A model generated the notes under the pieces. That model was not told where the DNA came from, made no database searches, and worked only from the letters and a program-made list of their open reading frames with translations. Made by a program: the position numbers and the translations under genes. Positions 1 to 10,399 of a stretch of DNA of 64,000 nucleotides are shown piece by piece; the first letter of the stretch is position 1; the number at the start of each line of letters is the position of its first letter. The DNA lies in NCBI RefSeq assembly GCF_000518665.1, contig NZ_JAEA01000006.1, positions 62,001-126,000 on the forward strand, in the 5' to 3' direction. The stretch comes from Microvirga flocculans ATCC BAA-817. GTDB taxonomy: Bacteria > Pseudomonadota > Alphaproteobacteria > Rhizobiales > Beijerinckiaceae.

Positions 1-306
1 CCTCATCCTAATCTCCTCGCCGCCCGGTCCGGACGCAGCTCATTCGTCGTAGATTTGCTTCGTCCAATCAAGACGTGCGATCAAACGGGATGAGACCGGC
101 TCGTCCCATGTGATCTTGTCGAGAACCTTTCCTCGTCCATGCGGCCTGCTGCGCCTTGGCGCTCAACGGAGCAATCTTAGCCTCGGCCTTCGCGGTCTTG
201 CTCTCCCGGCGCTGTGGCGTGATCGCCCACCCTCAGTCTGCGAGGGACGGAGCCAAAGCGGCAAAGCGCTCCTTGACGAGCGGCTTACCCACTCTGCGGA
301 CCGGGA
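1..306. other. Window edge, no supported gene
   Basis: No open frame here has both a credible start and recognisable protein character. A short minus-strand run ending at a TGA near position 40 could be the tail of a degraded or upstream-cut gene. It has no start or ribosome binding site that I can defend. Confidence 0.4.
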
Positions 307-1332
307 TCACCCTACGGCTTCCTCAAGTTGCCTTTTCCACTGCCCCATCGTGGCCAGGCCATTCATTCTCGCGCGGTGCGTGAAGGCGCGCTGGGCCGCC
401 TCGACGTTCTCAGGCTTGCCGGACCATGCCTTCTGCGGCGCCGCCTGGAGCGCACGACCATAGGAGAAGGTCAGGCGCCAGGGCACCCCGCCGATCCTGT
501 TCATGGCGTCCAGATGGGCGGTCGCCTCCTCGTCCGACTGGCCGCCCGAGAGGAACGCGATGCCGGGCACGGCGGCGGGCACGCAGCGCTTGAGCACCAG
601 CATGGTCTTCTCGGCGACCTCCTCCACGGACGCTTGCCGTGGCGATTTCTTGCCCGCGATCACCATGTTGGGCTTCAGCACCATGCCCTCGAGAACGACC
701 CGCTGCTCGTACAGCTCCTGGAAGACGGTTTTGAGCACGAACTCCGTCACGGTGGCGCAGCGGTCGATGTCGTGCGCCCCGTCCATCAGGACCTCGGGCT
801 CGACGATCGGCACCACGTCCTGCTCCTGGCAGAGTGCCGCATAGCGCGCCAAGGCATGAGCGTTGGCCTTCACGGCCGCCCAAGTCGGAATGCCCTCGCT
901 GATGTCGATCACCGCACGCCATTTTGCGAAGCGGGCCCCGAGGCCGCGATACTCCGTCAGGCGCTCGCGCAGGCCATCAAGACCTTCCGTGATCGTCTCG
1001 CCGGGGCAGAACGGCAGCGGCTTGGTGCCGAGATCGACCTTAATGCCGGGAACCGCGCCGGCCTGCTCGATCAGCTTCACCAGCGGCGTCCCGTCCTTCG
1101 CGACCTGCCGGATCGTCTCGTCGTAGAGGATGACGCCCGAGATGGAGTTTCTCATCGCGTCCGTCGAGCGGAAGAGAAGCTCGCGGTAGTCACGCCGGTT
1201 GTCGGCGGTGGATTCGACGCCGATCGCATCGAAGCGCTTCTTGATCGTCCCCGAGCTTTCATCGGCGGCCAGGATGCCCTTGCCGGGCTGCACCATGGCC
1301 GCCGCGGTTTGTGCCAGTTGGTCGAGATCCAT
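307..1332 (-). CDS. Class I fructose-bisphosphate aldolase
   Basis: The 341-residue product matches class I (Schiff-base, metal-independent) fructose-1,6-bisphosphate aldolase, which interconverts fructose-1,6-bisphosphate with dihydroxyacetone phosphate and glyceraldehyde-3-phosphate in the cytoplasm. The N-terminal GKGILAADES motif, the FAKWR motif and the LKPNM motif are all present. Lys220 of LKPNM is the expected Schiff-base lysine. Two ATGs are adjacent (1335 and 1332); I chose 1332 because it sits a better distance from the GGAGG ribosome binding site. It runs the same way as the debranching-like gene 207 bases upstream, so a carbohydrate-use cluster is plausible. Family assignment is firm; physiological direction (glycolytic or gluconeogenic) is not visible. 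Confidence 0.95.
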   Translation of the reverse strand: MDLDQLAQTAAAMVQPGKGILAADESSGTIKKRFDAIGVESTADNRRDYRELLFRSTDAMRNSISGVILYDETIRQVAKDGTPLVKLIEQAGAVPGIKVDLGTKPLPFCPGETITEGLDGLRERLTEYRGLGARFAKWRAVIDISEGIPTWAAVKANAHALARYAALCQEQDVVPIVEPEVLMDGAHDIDRCATVTEFVLKTVFQELYEQRVVLEGMVLKPNMVIAGKKSPRQASVEEVAEKTMLVLKRCVPAAVPGIAFLSGGQSDEEATAHLDAMNRIGGVPWRLTFSYGRALQAAPQKAWSGKPENVEAAQRAFTHRARMNGLATMGQWKRQLEEAVG

Positions 1333-1539
1333 CATCTTCCTCCACTGGTGATCGGCTTCGCCCCGGGCCGCCCGGAGGTTGGAAAAGGCGGGATCACCGC
1401 CCTGGGGCAAGCCTTGGATACGGTATCCAACCTCGCTCTCAGCCGCGCCCGTCCGGGCCGAGGGAGAGCGCACATTACCAGGCGCCAGAGATCAAGGGGC
1501 CGGTTCCAGCCCTCGACCTCAGCTTGGTCGATGCCCGCC

Positions 1540-3735
1540 TCAGACGGTAACCTCCACCCGCACGTCGCCGGTCCGGCCCAGAACATGAGTCGCGACCTCG
1601 CCGCCCGCGCGGCGCACCGCGAGGTCGAGGCGGCATCCGTCGACCGCAAGGTTACGCAAGACGATTTCGTCGAGGAAGGCCGGCAGTACCGGCCGGTCGA
1701 GCCGGACCGTCCGGGCCTGGGGATCGAAGCCGAGGCCGAGACAGGCCTGAACCAGGCTCAGGGGCGTTGCGGCCGCCCAGGCCTGGGGCGCACAGGCGAC
1801 CGGGTAGAACGTCGGCCCCTGGCCGCGCCGGCGCGGGAAGCCGCAGAAGAGCTCCGGCAGCCGCCGCAGATCGATGTAGACGGAGGCGTGGAACAGGCCG
1901 TCGAAGATCCGGGCCACCTCCTGCTTTAAGCCGTAGCGGGCGAGGCCCAGGGCGATCAGCGCGTTGTCGTGCGGCCAGACCGACCCGTTGTGGTAGGACA
2001 TCGGGTTGTAGCGCGCCTCAGTCGACGCGATGGTCCTCACGCCCCAGCCCGAGAACGACGATGCGTCCATGAGCGTTTCGGCGACCCGGGTTGCCCGCTC
2101 CGGCAGCGCGATGCCGGTGAACAGGGTATGCCCAGCGTTCGACGACCGCACCCGGCAGAGCCGCTTGTCACCGTCCAGCGCAAGAGCGTAGGTGCCGAGG
2201 TCCTCGCACCAAAACGCTCCGTCGAACCGCTTCCTCACCTGCTCGGCCTCGGCCTCCAGCAAGGCTGCCCGCTCCGGCATTCCCAGGACGGATGCGATAT
2301 GCGCGGCGGCGCGCTTGGCGGCGTAGACGTAGGCCTGGACCTCGCACAGGGCGATCGGGCCCCGGGCCATGCTGCCGTCGGCGTGGAAGACCGAGTCGTG
2401 GCTGTCCTTCCACCCCTGGTTGATGAGCCCCTCCTTCGTCCGGCGCCCATACTCGATGAAGCCGTCACCGTCACGGTCGCCATAGACGTCGATCCAGCGC
2501 AGGGCGGCTTCGATGTTGGGCCATAGGCGCTCCAGGGTGGTGGTGTCTCTCGTGCGCTCCAAATAGGCGCCCGCCAGCATGACGAACAGCGGCGTCGAGT
2601 CGACGCTGCCGTAGTAGCGTCGGAACGGCACCTCGCCGAGTTCAGCCATCTCGCCGTAGCGCACCTCATGCAGGATCTTGCCGGGCTCCGCGTCCGCGAC
2701 CGGATCCTCGGCTTTGGCCTGGTTGGCCGCGAGGAATTGGAGGACGCCGCGGGCCAGCGCCGGGTCCATCCACAGCGTCTGGTAAGCCGTGATGAGGGCG
2801 TCACGACCGAAAGCGGCGCTGAACCACGGCGTGCCGGCGTAAGGATAGGGTCCCTCCGGCGTGTCCGTCACCAGCATGTAAAGGTCGGAGACGGAGCGCC
2901 GGACAGCTTCGTTGAAGATCTCGTTCGAGGTGGCGATTGAAGCGGCACGTGACGATGATTGGCGCAGCGCCCTCCGCGCCTCGACCATGGACGACAGGTA
3001 GTGCTCGCGCGGGCGCTTCTGCGGCACCTGGTCGTCGCAGCGGACCTCGACGAAGATCACCGTCCGCTGCCCAGGAGCAACGTCGACCTCGAAGAGGGCG
3101 CGCCTTGCTTCCAAGCGGGCGGGGGCTGGGTCAATGCGCAGGCGTGTCGCTCTGGTCCGGTCATCGAGACCGCTGTACGTGAGGGTGACGCTCTCGGATC
3201 CAACATCCGCCGGCTGGAATGTTCCCCGTCGCATGCGGCGGGTGCCGCGGACCTCGAAGAGGTCGGCGAAGTCGGCCTCGAAGCGCAGCTCCAGCGTCAG
3301 ACGCTGGGGCCGGTCACCGAAGTTGCGCACCAGCAGGCGCTCGAAGCAGGCCGACTTCCAGAGGAACTTGGACCGGCGGATGTGGATCACATCGTGCTCC
3401 AGAAGAAGCCGGCCCTCCTCGTCGTACAGATCCGGGTTGGTGAGATCACAGGTGAGCACGGCGTTGTCGTCGCGCAGGGTCGACGACAGGAGGATCGGGC
3501 GGGCTCCGTTGATCAGCAAATCCAGATGAGAGAGATGGCGGGTGTCCCGATGGAACAGGCCGTCCGGGCTCCCCTCCCCCGACAAGACGTCGCCGTTACG
3601 GTCGAACACCCCGAAAGTATCGCCGTGCTTCAGCGTCCGCGGGCGCCGCTCCTGCAGCGAGGATTGCGACGCAACGGCGAACTGGCCTAGACGGACGTCG
3701 GTTGCCTCGTCAGGCACGTCAACATGCAGGTTCAT
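1540..3735 (-). CDS. Glycogen-debranching-like glycoside hydrolase (amylo-alpha-1,6-glucosidase family)
   Basis: The 731-residue protein has the layout of bacterial amylo-alpha-1,6-glucosidase-like proteins. An N-terminal beta-rich domain (about residues 25-230; FGVFDRNGDVLSG, LFHRDTRHLS) is followed by an (alpha/alpha)6 toroid with the motifs GTPWFSAAFGRDALITAYQ, NQGWKDS and YNPMSYHNGSVWPHDNALI. These motifs are typical of GH63/MGH-like catalytic cores with acidic active-site residues. A substrate of glycogen or another alpha-glucan is inferred from the family. The start is the ATG at 3735, eight bases after GGAGG; an in-frame TTG at 3753 lies upstream of that site and is rejected. It is flanked by a GT4 glycosyltransferase and an aldolase on the same strand. 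Confidence 0.85.
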   Translation of the reverse strand: MNLHVDVPDEATDVRLGQFAVASQSSLQERRPRTLKHGDTFGVFDRNGDVLSGEGSPDGLFHRDTRHLSHLDLLINGARPILLSSTLRDDNAVLTCDLTNPDLYDEEGRLLLEHDVIHIRRSKFLWKSACFERLLVRNFGDRPQRLTLELRFEADFADLFEVRGTRRMRRGTFQPADVGSESVTLTYSGLDDRTRATRLRIDPAPARLEARRALFEVDVAPGQRTVIFVEVRCDDQVPQKRPREHYLSSMVEARRALRQSSSRAASIATSNEIFNEAVRRSVSDLYMLVTDTPEGPYPYAGTPWFSAAFGRDALITAYQTLWMDPALARGVLQFLAANQAKAEDPVADAEPGKILHEVRYGEMAELGEVPFRRYYGSVDSTPLFVMLAGAYLERTRDTTTLERLWPNIEAALRWIDVYGDRDGDGFIEYGRRTKEGLINQGWKDSHDSVFHADGSMARGPIALCEVQAYVYAAKRAAAHIASVLGMPERAALLEAEAEQVRKRFDGAFWCEDLGTYALALDGDKRLCRVRSSNAGHTLFTGIALPERATRVAETLMDASSFSGWGVRTIASTEARYNPMSYHNGSVWPHDNALIALGLARYGLKQEVARIFDGLFHASVYIDLRRLPELFCGFPRRRGQGPTFYPVACAPQAWAAATPLSLVQACLGLGFDPQARTVRLDRPVLPAFLDEIVLRNLAVDGCRLDLAVRRAGGEVATHVLGRTGDVRVEVTV

Positions 3736-3779
3736 GGTGTCGTCCTCCACCAAGAGAACAATCGTCAGCGAAACGGACC

Positions 3780-4874
3780 TTAGGCCACCGCATGCAAGCC
3801 GGTCCCGGCCCCGTTGGCGCGGCGCAGGTGAGCGGCCTCGAGACGCACGCCGGGCAGGCTGCGGTAGAGGTCGAGATAGTCTGCCGCCATCCTTTCGACG
3901 GTGAAGCGCCGCTCAAAGCAGCGCCGGACCTCCGTGCGATCCAGGACTTTGAGCATGCGAACGGCTTCAACAGCCTCCTCGACCGTATCGACGATGAAGC
4001 CGGACCGACCGTGCTCGATGACTTCTGGCACCGATCCGCACCGGAAGGCGATCACGGGGGTGCCACACGCCATGGCCTCGATCATTACGAGACCGAACGG
4101 CTCAGGCCAGTCGACCGGGAAGAGCAGCGCGGCGGCATTGCCGAGAAAGTCAGCCTTCTCATGCTCGTTGATCTCGCCGATGAACTCGACATTAGGATGG
4201 GCGTCGACCATCGGCTTGATGACCTCGTCCCAGTACGCCTGGTCGGCCGTGTCAACCTTCGCCGCCATCCTGAGCGGCATCCCGGTCTTTGCGGCAATCT
4301 CGATAGCCCGGTCGGGGCGCTTTTCCGGCGAGATCCGCCCCAAGAAGGCGAGGTAGCCGCCGGTCGCATGCGGGCGGAACGGCAGGAGGTTTTTCGGGAG
4401 CCCATGGTGGACGGTGCCAACCCAGTTCGCATCCGCAATCGGCTTGCGCTGATCGTCCGAGATGGAGACGAGCGGAATGTCCGGGAACATCCGGTAGAAG
4501 GGGGCGAGATCAACGAGATCAAGCCGGCCATGTGTCGTCGTGACGGTCCGGTCGGCGAACTCGCGAACAAGCGGGAAATGCAGCAGGTCGATGTGGAAGT
4601 GGATGACATCGAACTCGTGAGCCCGCTGCCTCACCTGCTCGAGCATCATGATGTGGTAGGGCAGCGGATCCTTGACCACTGGATTGAGCCTGAGGGCCAG
4701 GTCGCAGCAACGCACAAGCTCGGCCTTTGTGATCGAGTCACCGGAGGCGAACAGGGTAACGTCGTGTCCCTGTCGGACCAGTTCCTCGGTGAGGTAGGAG
4801 ACGATCCGTTCGGTTCCCCCGTAGAGCTTGGGCGGAACCCGTTCGTACAATGGAGCCACCTGGGCGATCTTCAT
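3780..4874 (-). CDS. GT4-family glycosyltransferase
   Basis: The 364-residue protein is a GT-B fold retaining glycosyltransferase of family 4. The N-terminus carries the acceptor-side glycine motif PPKLYGGTERIV. The C-terminal half holds LGRISPEKRPDRAIEIA and the nucleotide-sugar E-x7-E motif in EPFGLVMIEAMACGTPVIAF. The start at 4874 has a GAGGAGG ribosome binding site eight bases upstream; the longer frame to 4949 lacks support. The stop lies 44 bases from the start of the downstream debranching-like gene, so the two are probably cotranscribed. The product could be a sucrose, trehalose, glucan or exopolysaccharide unit; the sequence does not decide the donor or acceptor. Confidence 0.88.
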   Translation of the reverse strand: MKIAQVAPLYERVPPKLYGGTERIVSYLTEELVRQGHDVTLFASGDSITKAELVRCCDLALRLNPVVKDPLPYHIMMLEQVRQRAHEFDVIHFHIDLLHFPLVREFADRTVTTTHGRLDLVDLAPFYRMFPDIPLVSISDDQRKPIADANWVGTVHHGLPKNLLPFRPHATGGYLAFLGRISPEKRPDRAIEIAAKTGMPLRMAAKVDTADQAYWDEVIKPMVDAHPNVEFIGEINEHEKADFLGNAAALLFPVDWPEPFGLVMIEAMACGTPVIAFRCGSVPEVIEHGRSGFIVDTVEEAVEAVRMLKVLDRTEVRRCFERRFTVERMAADYLDLYRSLPGVRLEAAHLRRANGAGTGLHAVA

Positions 4875-5043
4875 CGGCAAAACCTCCTCGAAGAGCGAAG
4901 AATCGACAATGAGATACACGCGGCCGCGGAAACCCGGCCCGCGCGGCACAAGGCGGTATCGAGATAGTAACCATACTCAAGCTTGCAAGAGCCGGGGCGG
5001 CTCGTAGTGCCGTTGCCGCCCCGGAAGGTTCTCTTCCCACCGC

Positions 5044-5394
5044 CTAAGCGGCGAGGTGCCGGTGCTCCGCCACGGAGCCGTTTGCCTTGGGCGGGGGCTC
5101 GGGAACGACGCTGAGCGACGGGAGCTTCTCCGGTGCCGTGCGGGTCGCTCCGGTTCGCAGCGCCGGGTCGAGCCGGCCGTAGATCCGGAGCCAGTCGAAC
5201 CCGGGCTTGTAGCGCAGGTCCATGAGGGTTCGCAGCTCAGGCTGCGCCAGATCCATCACGGTCGCGTCGCGCCAGCGCCTCTTCGTCGGCTGCATGCGGG
5301 AGAACGGCCAAAACCGCCTGACCTCCTCCTCGACCTGCAGCACGATCTTGCCGCCCATGGTGCGGCGGAGATTGAAACGTCCGGTCAGGGGCAT
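5044..5394 (-). CDS. Small conserved-looking protein of unknown function
   Basis: A 116-residue basic soluble protein with a good GGAGG ribosome binding site before its ATG. The first 85 residues look structured (motifs EEEVRRFWPFSR, KRRWRDATVMDL and DLRYKPGFDWLRIYGRL). The last 30 residues are proline-rich and probably disordered. No signal peptide or membrane segment. It lies 16 bases downstream of the BI-1 gene on the same strand, so cotranscription is likely. I recognise no family. Confidence 0.65.
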   Translation of the reverse strand: MPLTGRFNLRRTMGGKIVLQVEEEVRRFWPFSRMQPTKRRWRDATVMDLAQPELRTLMDLRYKPGFDWLRIYGRLDPALRTGATRTAPEKLPSLSVVPEPPPKANGSVAEHRHLAA

Positions 5395-5410
5395 CGCTTC
5401 CTCCGTCCGG

Positions 5411-6166
5411 TTACTCCTCCCGCTGACCCAGAAGGGACAGCAGGAGCTGGAACAGGTTGAGGAAGTTGAGGTAGAGGCTCAGCGCCCCGAAGACCTTGCT
5501 CGTGAGCGCGGCGTCCCCATGGGCGAGGCCCGCCACATACTCCTCCTTGATCCGCTGGGTATCCCACGCGGTCAGGCCGGCGAACACGAACAGGCCGATG
5601 ATCGTGATCGTGAACTGCAGGGCCGAACTTGCGAGGAACAGGTTGACCAGCGAGGCCAGGATCAACCCGACCAGGCCCATGAGCAGGAACGAGCCCCAGC
5701 CGGAGAGAGAGCTGCGTGTGGTGTAGCCCCACAGGCTCAGGGCGCCGAAGGCCGCGGCCGTGATGAAGAAGACGCGGGTGACGCTCTCACCGGTATAGGC
5801 CTGGAGCAAGGCCGCAAGGCCGACGCCCTGGAGGGCCGTGATGCCCCAGTAGATTCCCTGAAGCCCCGCCGGAGACAGGCTCTGTGCCCCGAAGGAAGCG
5901 ATCAGGATCAAGCCGAGGGGAGCCAACAGGGCGACCCAGCCGAGCGGCGTCAGCTCACGCGGACCGGAGTAGAAGAGATCGCCCAAAGGCGTGTTCGCCA
6001 CCGCGTAAGCGACGGTGCCGCTCAAGGCGAGCCCGAGCATCAGGTAGTTGTAGACGCCGATCATGTGCGCCCGCAGGCCAGCGTCGAACGCGACCTGCGA
6101 CCGCGATAACGTGCCTGGCCCAAACCCGTAGGGCGCCAGGCGAGAATTGTCATTCCACCAAGACAT
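5411..6166 (-). CDS. BI-1/YccA family membrane protein
   Basis: The 251-residue product is a Bax-inhibitor-1/YccA-type integral membrane protein with seven predicted hydrophobic helices after a short hydrophilic N-terminus. Family landmarks include the helix segment YNYLMLGLALSGTVAYA, the TAWDTQRIKEEY segment and the C-terminal LSLYLNFLNLFQLLLSLLG. Bacterial members (YbhL, YccA) are linked to membrane stress, proton-dependent calcium leak and modulation of FtsH. That is relevant because ftsH lies 16 kb away in the same island, but a link here is inference. The start at 6166 has AGAGG six bases upstream; the ATG at 6181 is less likely. Confidence 0.93.
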   Translation of the reverse strand: MSWWNDNSRLAPYGFGPGTLSRSQVAFDAGLRAHMIGVYNYLMLGLALSGTVAYAVANTPLGDLFYSGPRELTPLGWVALLAPLGLILIASFGAQSLSPAGLQGIYWGITALQGVGLAALLQAYTGESVTRVFFITAAAFGALSLWGYTTRSSLSGWGSFLLMGLVGLILASLVNLFLASSALQFTITIIGLFVFAGLTAWDTQRIKEEYVAGLAHGDAALTSKVFGALSLYLNFLNLFQLLLSLLGQREE

Positions 6167-6488
6167 GACAAACCTCTTCAAACCAGTTGCCGATCAGGTT
6201 CAGCGACGACTCGAAAAGGCTCGTGCGGATCTCGCCCGAAGGGACTTTCCGGCCCCGCGATGTGGCGCGAGAAGGTCCGTCGCAAGCCTCTTCCGGAGTG
6301 CATCGGCCAAGCCATACCTGTGAGGAGCCGGCTTGACGCCATTGAGATGAGAACGCGCAGCGACGCTTGCAAGTCGTGCCGCTTCAAGCACACGGGCCTT
6401 ACAGACGATTTTGGATCCGGCGAGAGACCCATGAGCGTCGGCTGCCGTAAACTTCGCCCATGACAGTGTAGGGGCGCCGTCGGGCCGA
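6167..6488. other. Intergenic gap, no gene seen
   Basis: Short overlapping frames on both strands here are arginine- and serine-rich shadows without ribosome binding sites. The segment presumably holds the promoter of the BI-1 operon (minus strand) and the 3' end of the small secreted-protein gene's transcript. I see no clear hairpin terminator. Confidence 0.4.
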
Positions 6489-6737
6489 TCAGCAGCCGAC
6501 GCAGATATCCGGGATGATTTCTTTTGGGTCCCTGCTCAGAAGCCGCTCGTGCTTCCTGGACAGCCCGACACGCTGCCGGCCGTCATGTATCGAATTTTGT
6601 GCGTTCTCCGCTCTGTTCAGATCCCGTTCGTACGTGGCGGTCTGCGGTTGAGAAACCAGCGTCGGGTCCTGGCGCGCCATGGCAGCCGGAAGAGCCGCAA
6701 GGCTCAGGAGCAACGCCGTCAGAAGTCTCCGATGCAT
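6489..6737 (-). CDS. Small secreted protein, unknown function
   Basis: An 82-residue protein with a clear Sec signal peptide: basic MHRR, a hydrophobic run of leucine and alanine, then a likely AMA|RQ cleavage site near residue 21. The mature part is about 60 residues, polar, with a repeated R/K/E/N pattern and a C-terminal tail ending CVGC, which could form a disulphide. GGAGG lies seven bases before the ATG. I do not recognise a family. The mature part is too short for an enzyme. Confidence 0.6.
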   Translation of the reverse strand: MHRRLLTALLLSLAALPAAMARQDPTLVSQPQTATYERDLNRAENAQNSIHDGRQRVGLSRKHERLLSRDPKEIIPDICVGC

Positions 6738-6822
6738 AAGGATCCTCCAACTATAAGGGACCCATCCTCTCCAAGCAGCTTCCCGCTGTAGGTGGATGAG
6801 GCACCATGTTCATTGTGATCCA

Positions 6823-7167
6823 TTACCGGCCTTTTCGAGCTCCCGCCTGCGCAGTCCGGGCCCGCCTGGCCGCATGAGGCGGTTCCGGGTGATGAGGCCC
6901 GTGAACCCGCTGTCGCTTCTTATGGATGCCGCGGTTACCCCTGTCGGCATGCCGCCAGTATGGGGTTCGCGGAGCAGACATACTTCGCTGCGGCGACAGC
7001 CTGCTCTCGGTTCGGCCACCCTGTTCGCTCGCTCCGCCCGTCTGCCGCACACGTTGCGGCTGTGGATACCGCAGCGACGTCAGGGCACTGAAGATCAGCG
7101 GACATGAAAACACGATGAGGCCGCCAGAGACGACGCTGCCCAGAACGAAAGGCGTTAGTATCTTCAT
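6823..7167 (-). CDS. Possible small single-span membrane protein
   Basis: A 114-codon frame with an AGGAGAG ribosome binding site and a convincing N-terminal hydrophobic segment (ILTPFVLGSVVSGGLIVFSC, residues 3-22). After about residue 40 the composition turns to arginine, proline and histidine, unlike a folded domain. Either only the first third is the true gene with a downstream frameshift, or the frame is a partial remnant. Function unknown. Confidence 0.35.
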   Translation of the reverse strand: MKILTPFVLGSVVSGGLIVFSCPLIFSALTSLRYPQPQRVRQTGGASEQGGRTESRLSPQRSMSAPRTPYWRHADRGNRGIHKKRQRVHGPHHPEPPHAARRARTAQAGARKGR

Positions 7168-7194
7168 CCCGTGCTCTCTCCTGACGAAGATCCG

Positions 7195-7219
7195 GTGGCC
7201 GGCCTATTAAGCCGGCCAC
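7195..7219. terminator. Hairpin downstream of clpB
   Basis: A perfect inverted repeat of nine bases (GTGGCCGGC / GCCGGCCAC) around the seven-base loop ctattaa, 60 bases past the clpB stop on the minus strand. There is no strong T-run, so it may act as a processing or 3'-stabilising hairpin rather than a classical intrinsic terminator. Confidence 0.55.
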
Positions 7220-7278
7220 GCGGACGAAGCGCATGCCTAGGCGAGGGTTAGCTTCCTTGAGCCTGCGAGCCTCAGGTC

Positions 7279-9885
7279 CTATGCCGCCATCTCATGACTC
7301 GGGTGCCCATCCGCACCGCCGATCATCAGGCCTCCGGGCCCGACGCGGATTGGCACGGTCTCGCCGTCCTTGATCTCGCCGGACAGAATGAGCTCCGCCA
7401 GCGGATCCTGCACGTGCTTCTGGATCACGCGCTTCAACGGGCGCGCGCCATAGGCCGGGTCGTAACCCTTGTCGGCGAGCCAGGCCCGCGCTTGGTCGTC
7501 GAGCTCAAGGGTGATCTTGCGATCGGCGAGCAGCTTCTGCAGGCGGCCGAGCTGGATGTCCACGATGGCCCCCATCTCCGAGCGCTTCAGCCGGTGGAAC
7601 AGGATGATCTCGTCCACGCGGTTGAGGAACTCCGGCCGGAAGTGCGAGCGCACCACGCCCATGACCTCGTCGCGCACCTCGTCCGTGTCATGGCCTTCCG
7701 CCTGGTTCACCAGATATTCGGCGCCCAGGTTCGAGGTCATGATGATGAGCGTGTTGCGGAAGTCCACGGTGCGGCCCTGGCCATCCGTGAGGCGTCCGTC
7801 GTCGAGCACCTGCAGCAGGACGTTGAACACGTCCGGATGCGCCTTCTCGATCTCGTCGAACAGAACCACCTGATAGGGCCTGCGGCGCACGGCCTCAGTC
7901 AGCGCACCGCCCTCCTCGTAGCCCACATAGCCGGGAGGCGCGCCGATGAGCCGGGCGACCGAGTGCTTCTCCATGTATTCCGACATGTCGAGGCGCACGA
8001 GCGCGGTCTCGTCGTCGAACAGGAAGGCGGCCAGCGCCTTGGTGAGCTCCGTCTTGCCGACGCCCGTGGGGCCGAGGAACATGAACGAGCCGATGGGCCG
8101 GTTCGGATCCTGCAGGCCGGCGCGGGCACGGCGCACGGCGGTGGAGACCGCTGCCACCGCCTCGGCCTGGCCGACCACGCGCTTGGCCAGATCCTGCTCC
8201 ATGTGCAGCAGCTTCTCGCGCTCGCCTTCGAGCATCTTGTCGACCGGTACGCCGGTCCAGCGGGAGACGACGCCGGCCACGTGGTCGGGCGTCACCGCCT
8301 CTTCCATCAGCCCGCCGCCATCGGCTTTCGCCTCGACGTCGGCAAGCTGCTTCTCCAGGCCCGGGATGACCCCGTAGGAGAGTTCGCCCGCCTTCGCCCA
8401 GTCGCCGCTGCGCTGCGCGGAAGCGAGCTGGTTGCGGGCCTCTTCGAGCTTCTTCTTGAGGTCGGCCGCGGTGCCGAGCTTGTCCTTCTCCGCTTTCCAG
8501 CGGGCGGTAATGGACGCCGACTGCTCCTCCAGTTCCGCCAGCTCCTTCGTGAGGCGCTCGAGGCGGTCCTTGGAGGCGGCATCCGTCTCCTTCTTGAGGG
8601 CCTCCTGCTCGATCTTGAGACGCACGATCTCGCGGTCGATGTTGTCGAGCTCTTCCGGCTTCGAATCGACCTGCATGCGCAGGCGCGAGGAAGCCTCGTC
8701 CACGAGGTCGATGGCCTTGTCCGGCAGGAACCGGTCGGTGATGTAGCGGTTCGACAGGGTCGCAGCCGCAACCAGCGCCGAGTCGGTGATGCGCACCCCG
8801 TGATGCTGCTCGTACTTCTCCTTGAGGCCGCGCAGGATCGACACGGTGTCCTCCACCGTGGGCTCGCTCACGAAGACCGGCTGGAAGCGACGGGCGAGCG
8901 CCGCGTCCTTCTCCACGTGCTTACGGTATTCATCAAGCGTGGTCGCACCGACGCAGTGCAGCTCGCCGCGGGCGAGTGCAGGCTTCAGCAGGTTCGACGC
9001 ATCCATGGCGCCATCGGCCTTGCCGGCACCGACCAGCGTGTGCATCTCGTCGATGAACAGGATGATGCCGCCTTCGGCCGATGTGACCTCGCTGAGCACG
9101 GCCTTCAGGCGCTCCTCGAACTCGCCGCGATATTTCGCGCCTGCGATCAAGGCGCCCATGTCCAGCGCCAGCAGCTGCTTGTCCTTCAAGGATTCCGGCA
9201 CGTCGCCGTTGACGATGCGCAGCGCGAGACCTTCGACGATGGCGGTCTTGCCGACGCCGGGCTCGCCGATGAGAACCGGGTTGTTCTTGGTGCGGCGCGA
9301 GAGCACCTGGATGGTGCGGCGGATCTCCTCGTCGCGGCCGATCACCGGATCGAGCTTGCCGTCGCGGGCAGCCTCGGTGAGGTCGCGGGCATATTTCTTC
9401 AGCGCATCATAGGCGTTCTCCGCCGTCGCGTTGTCGGCGGTGCGGCCCTTGCGCAGCGTATTGATGGCGCTGTTGAGGCCTTGAGCGGTCACGCCGGCCT
9501 GGGCGAGAATGCGGCCGGCCTCCGAGTCCTTCTCGACGGCCAGCGCCAGCAGCATCCGCTCGACGGTGACGTAAGAATCGCCCGCCTTCTCGGCGGCCTT
9601 CTCGGCCGTGTCGAAGAAGCGCATCAGGTCGCGGGTGGCCTGGGGCTGCGCGGCGGAGCCGGAGACCTTGGGCTGCTTGGCGAGCCATTGCTCGACCGCC
9701 GCATGGGCGTCGCGGGAGCGGCCGCCGGCCCGGTCGATCAGGCCGGCGCAGAGGCCTTCCGGATCGTCCAGCAGAACCTTCAGGACATGGCCCGGCGACA
9801 GCTGCGGATGGCCTTCCCGCATGGCGAGATTCTGCGCCGCCTGAACGAAGCCCCGGGCACGCTCGGTGTACTTTTCGAAATTCAT
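7279..9885 (-). CDS. clpB: ClpB, ATP-dependent protein disaggregase
   Basis: The 868-residue product has the full ClpB layout: a Clp N domain (about 1-145), AAA+ module 1 with Walker [10 protein letters not shown] near residue 206, a long coiled-coil middle domain (about 410-530) and AAA+ module 2 with Walker [10 protein letters not shown] near residue 604. It also has the C-terminal D2-small domain. ClpB extracts polypeptides from aggregates together with DnaK/DnaJ and does not feed ClpP; no ClpP loop was noticed. Start at 9885 follows GGAGG by five bases, and the ATG at 9897 overlaps that site. No RpoH box of the type seen before groESL and the hsp20 genes was found upstream. No dnaK is in the window, so the partner must be encoded elsewhere. 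Confidence 0.98.
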   Translation of the reverse strand: MNFEKYTERARGFVQAAQNLAMREGHPQLSPGHVLKVLLDDPEGLCAGLIDRAGGRSRDAHAAVEQWLAKQPKVSGSAAQPQATRDLMRFFDTAEKAAEKAGDSYVTVERMLLALAVEKDSEAGRILAQAGVTAQGLNSAINTLRKGRTADNATAENAYDALKKYARDLTEAARDGKLDPVIGRDEEIRRTIQVLSRRTKNNPVLIGEPGVGKTAIVEGLALRIVNGDVPESLKDKQLLALDMGALIAGAKYRGEFEERLKAVLSEVTSAEGGIILFIDEMHTLVGAGKADGAMDASNLLKPALARGELHCVGATTLDEYRKHVEKDAALARRFQPVFVSEPTVEDTVSILRGLKEKYEQHHGVRITDSALVAAATLSNRYITDRFLPDKAIDLVDEASSRLRMQVDSKPEELDNIDREIVRLKIEQEALKKETDAASKDRLERLTKELAELEEQSASITARWKAEKDKLGTAADLKKKLEEARNQLASAQRSGDWAKAGELSYGVIPGLEKQLADVEAKADGGGLMEEAVTPDHVAGVVSRWTGVPVDKMLEGEREKLLHMEQDLAKRVVGQAEAVAAVSTAVRRARAGLQDPNRPIGSFMFLGPTGVGKTELTKALAAFLFDDETALVRLDMSEYMEKHSVARLIGAPPGYVGYEEGGALTEAVRRRPYQVVLFDEIEKAHPDVFNVLLQVLDDGRLTDGQGRTVDFRNTLIIMTSNLGAEYLVNQAEGHDTDEVRDEVMGVVRSHFRPEFLNRVDEIILFHRLKRSEMGAIVDIQLGRLQKLLADRKITLELDDQARAWLADKGYDPAYGARPLKRVIQKHVQDPLAELILSGEIKDGETVPIRVGPGGLMIGGADGHPSHEMAA

Positions 9886-10120
9886 CTGTACCTCCATCAG
9901 ACCTTACGCCCTCTCAGAGGCGCGCTTGAACCGAGGAAGATGTCCTTTGGCCGATTGGGCCAACGAAGGACGCCAGCGCTCGAAGGAGCCGCCGGCGCCT
10001 AGGATCTGGTTTCGGAGCAGTTTTTTCGCAAGACCGGCCCAACACCTCAGCGCACACCGGCGCCCCAGTCGAGCGGGCTTAAGGGCCCATCGGCTGCCCC
10101 CGCTCCGACTGCGCCGGGGC

Positions 10121-10399
<279 letters not shown>

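Noticed and set aside
1..120. Short minus-strand coding-like tail near the left edge
   Set aside because: A 30-residue run looks protein-like, but no start or family could be assigned, so it is not reported as a gene.
328..1929. Long plus-strand frame of 533 codons over the aldolase
   Set aside because: It is antisense to a clear aldolase gene, has histidine/arginine/glycine-rich composition typical of shadow frames in high-GC DNA, and no ribosome binding site.
7294..10002. 902-codon plus-strand frame across clpB
   Set aside because: Antisense to clpB with no recognisable domain; long antisense frames are expected at this GC content.
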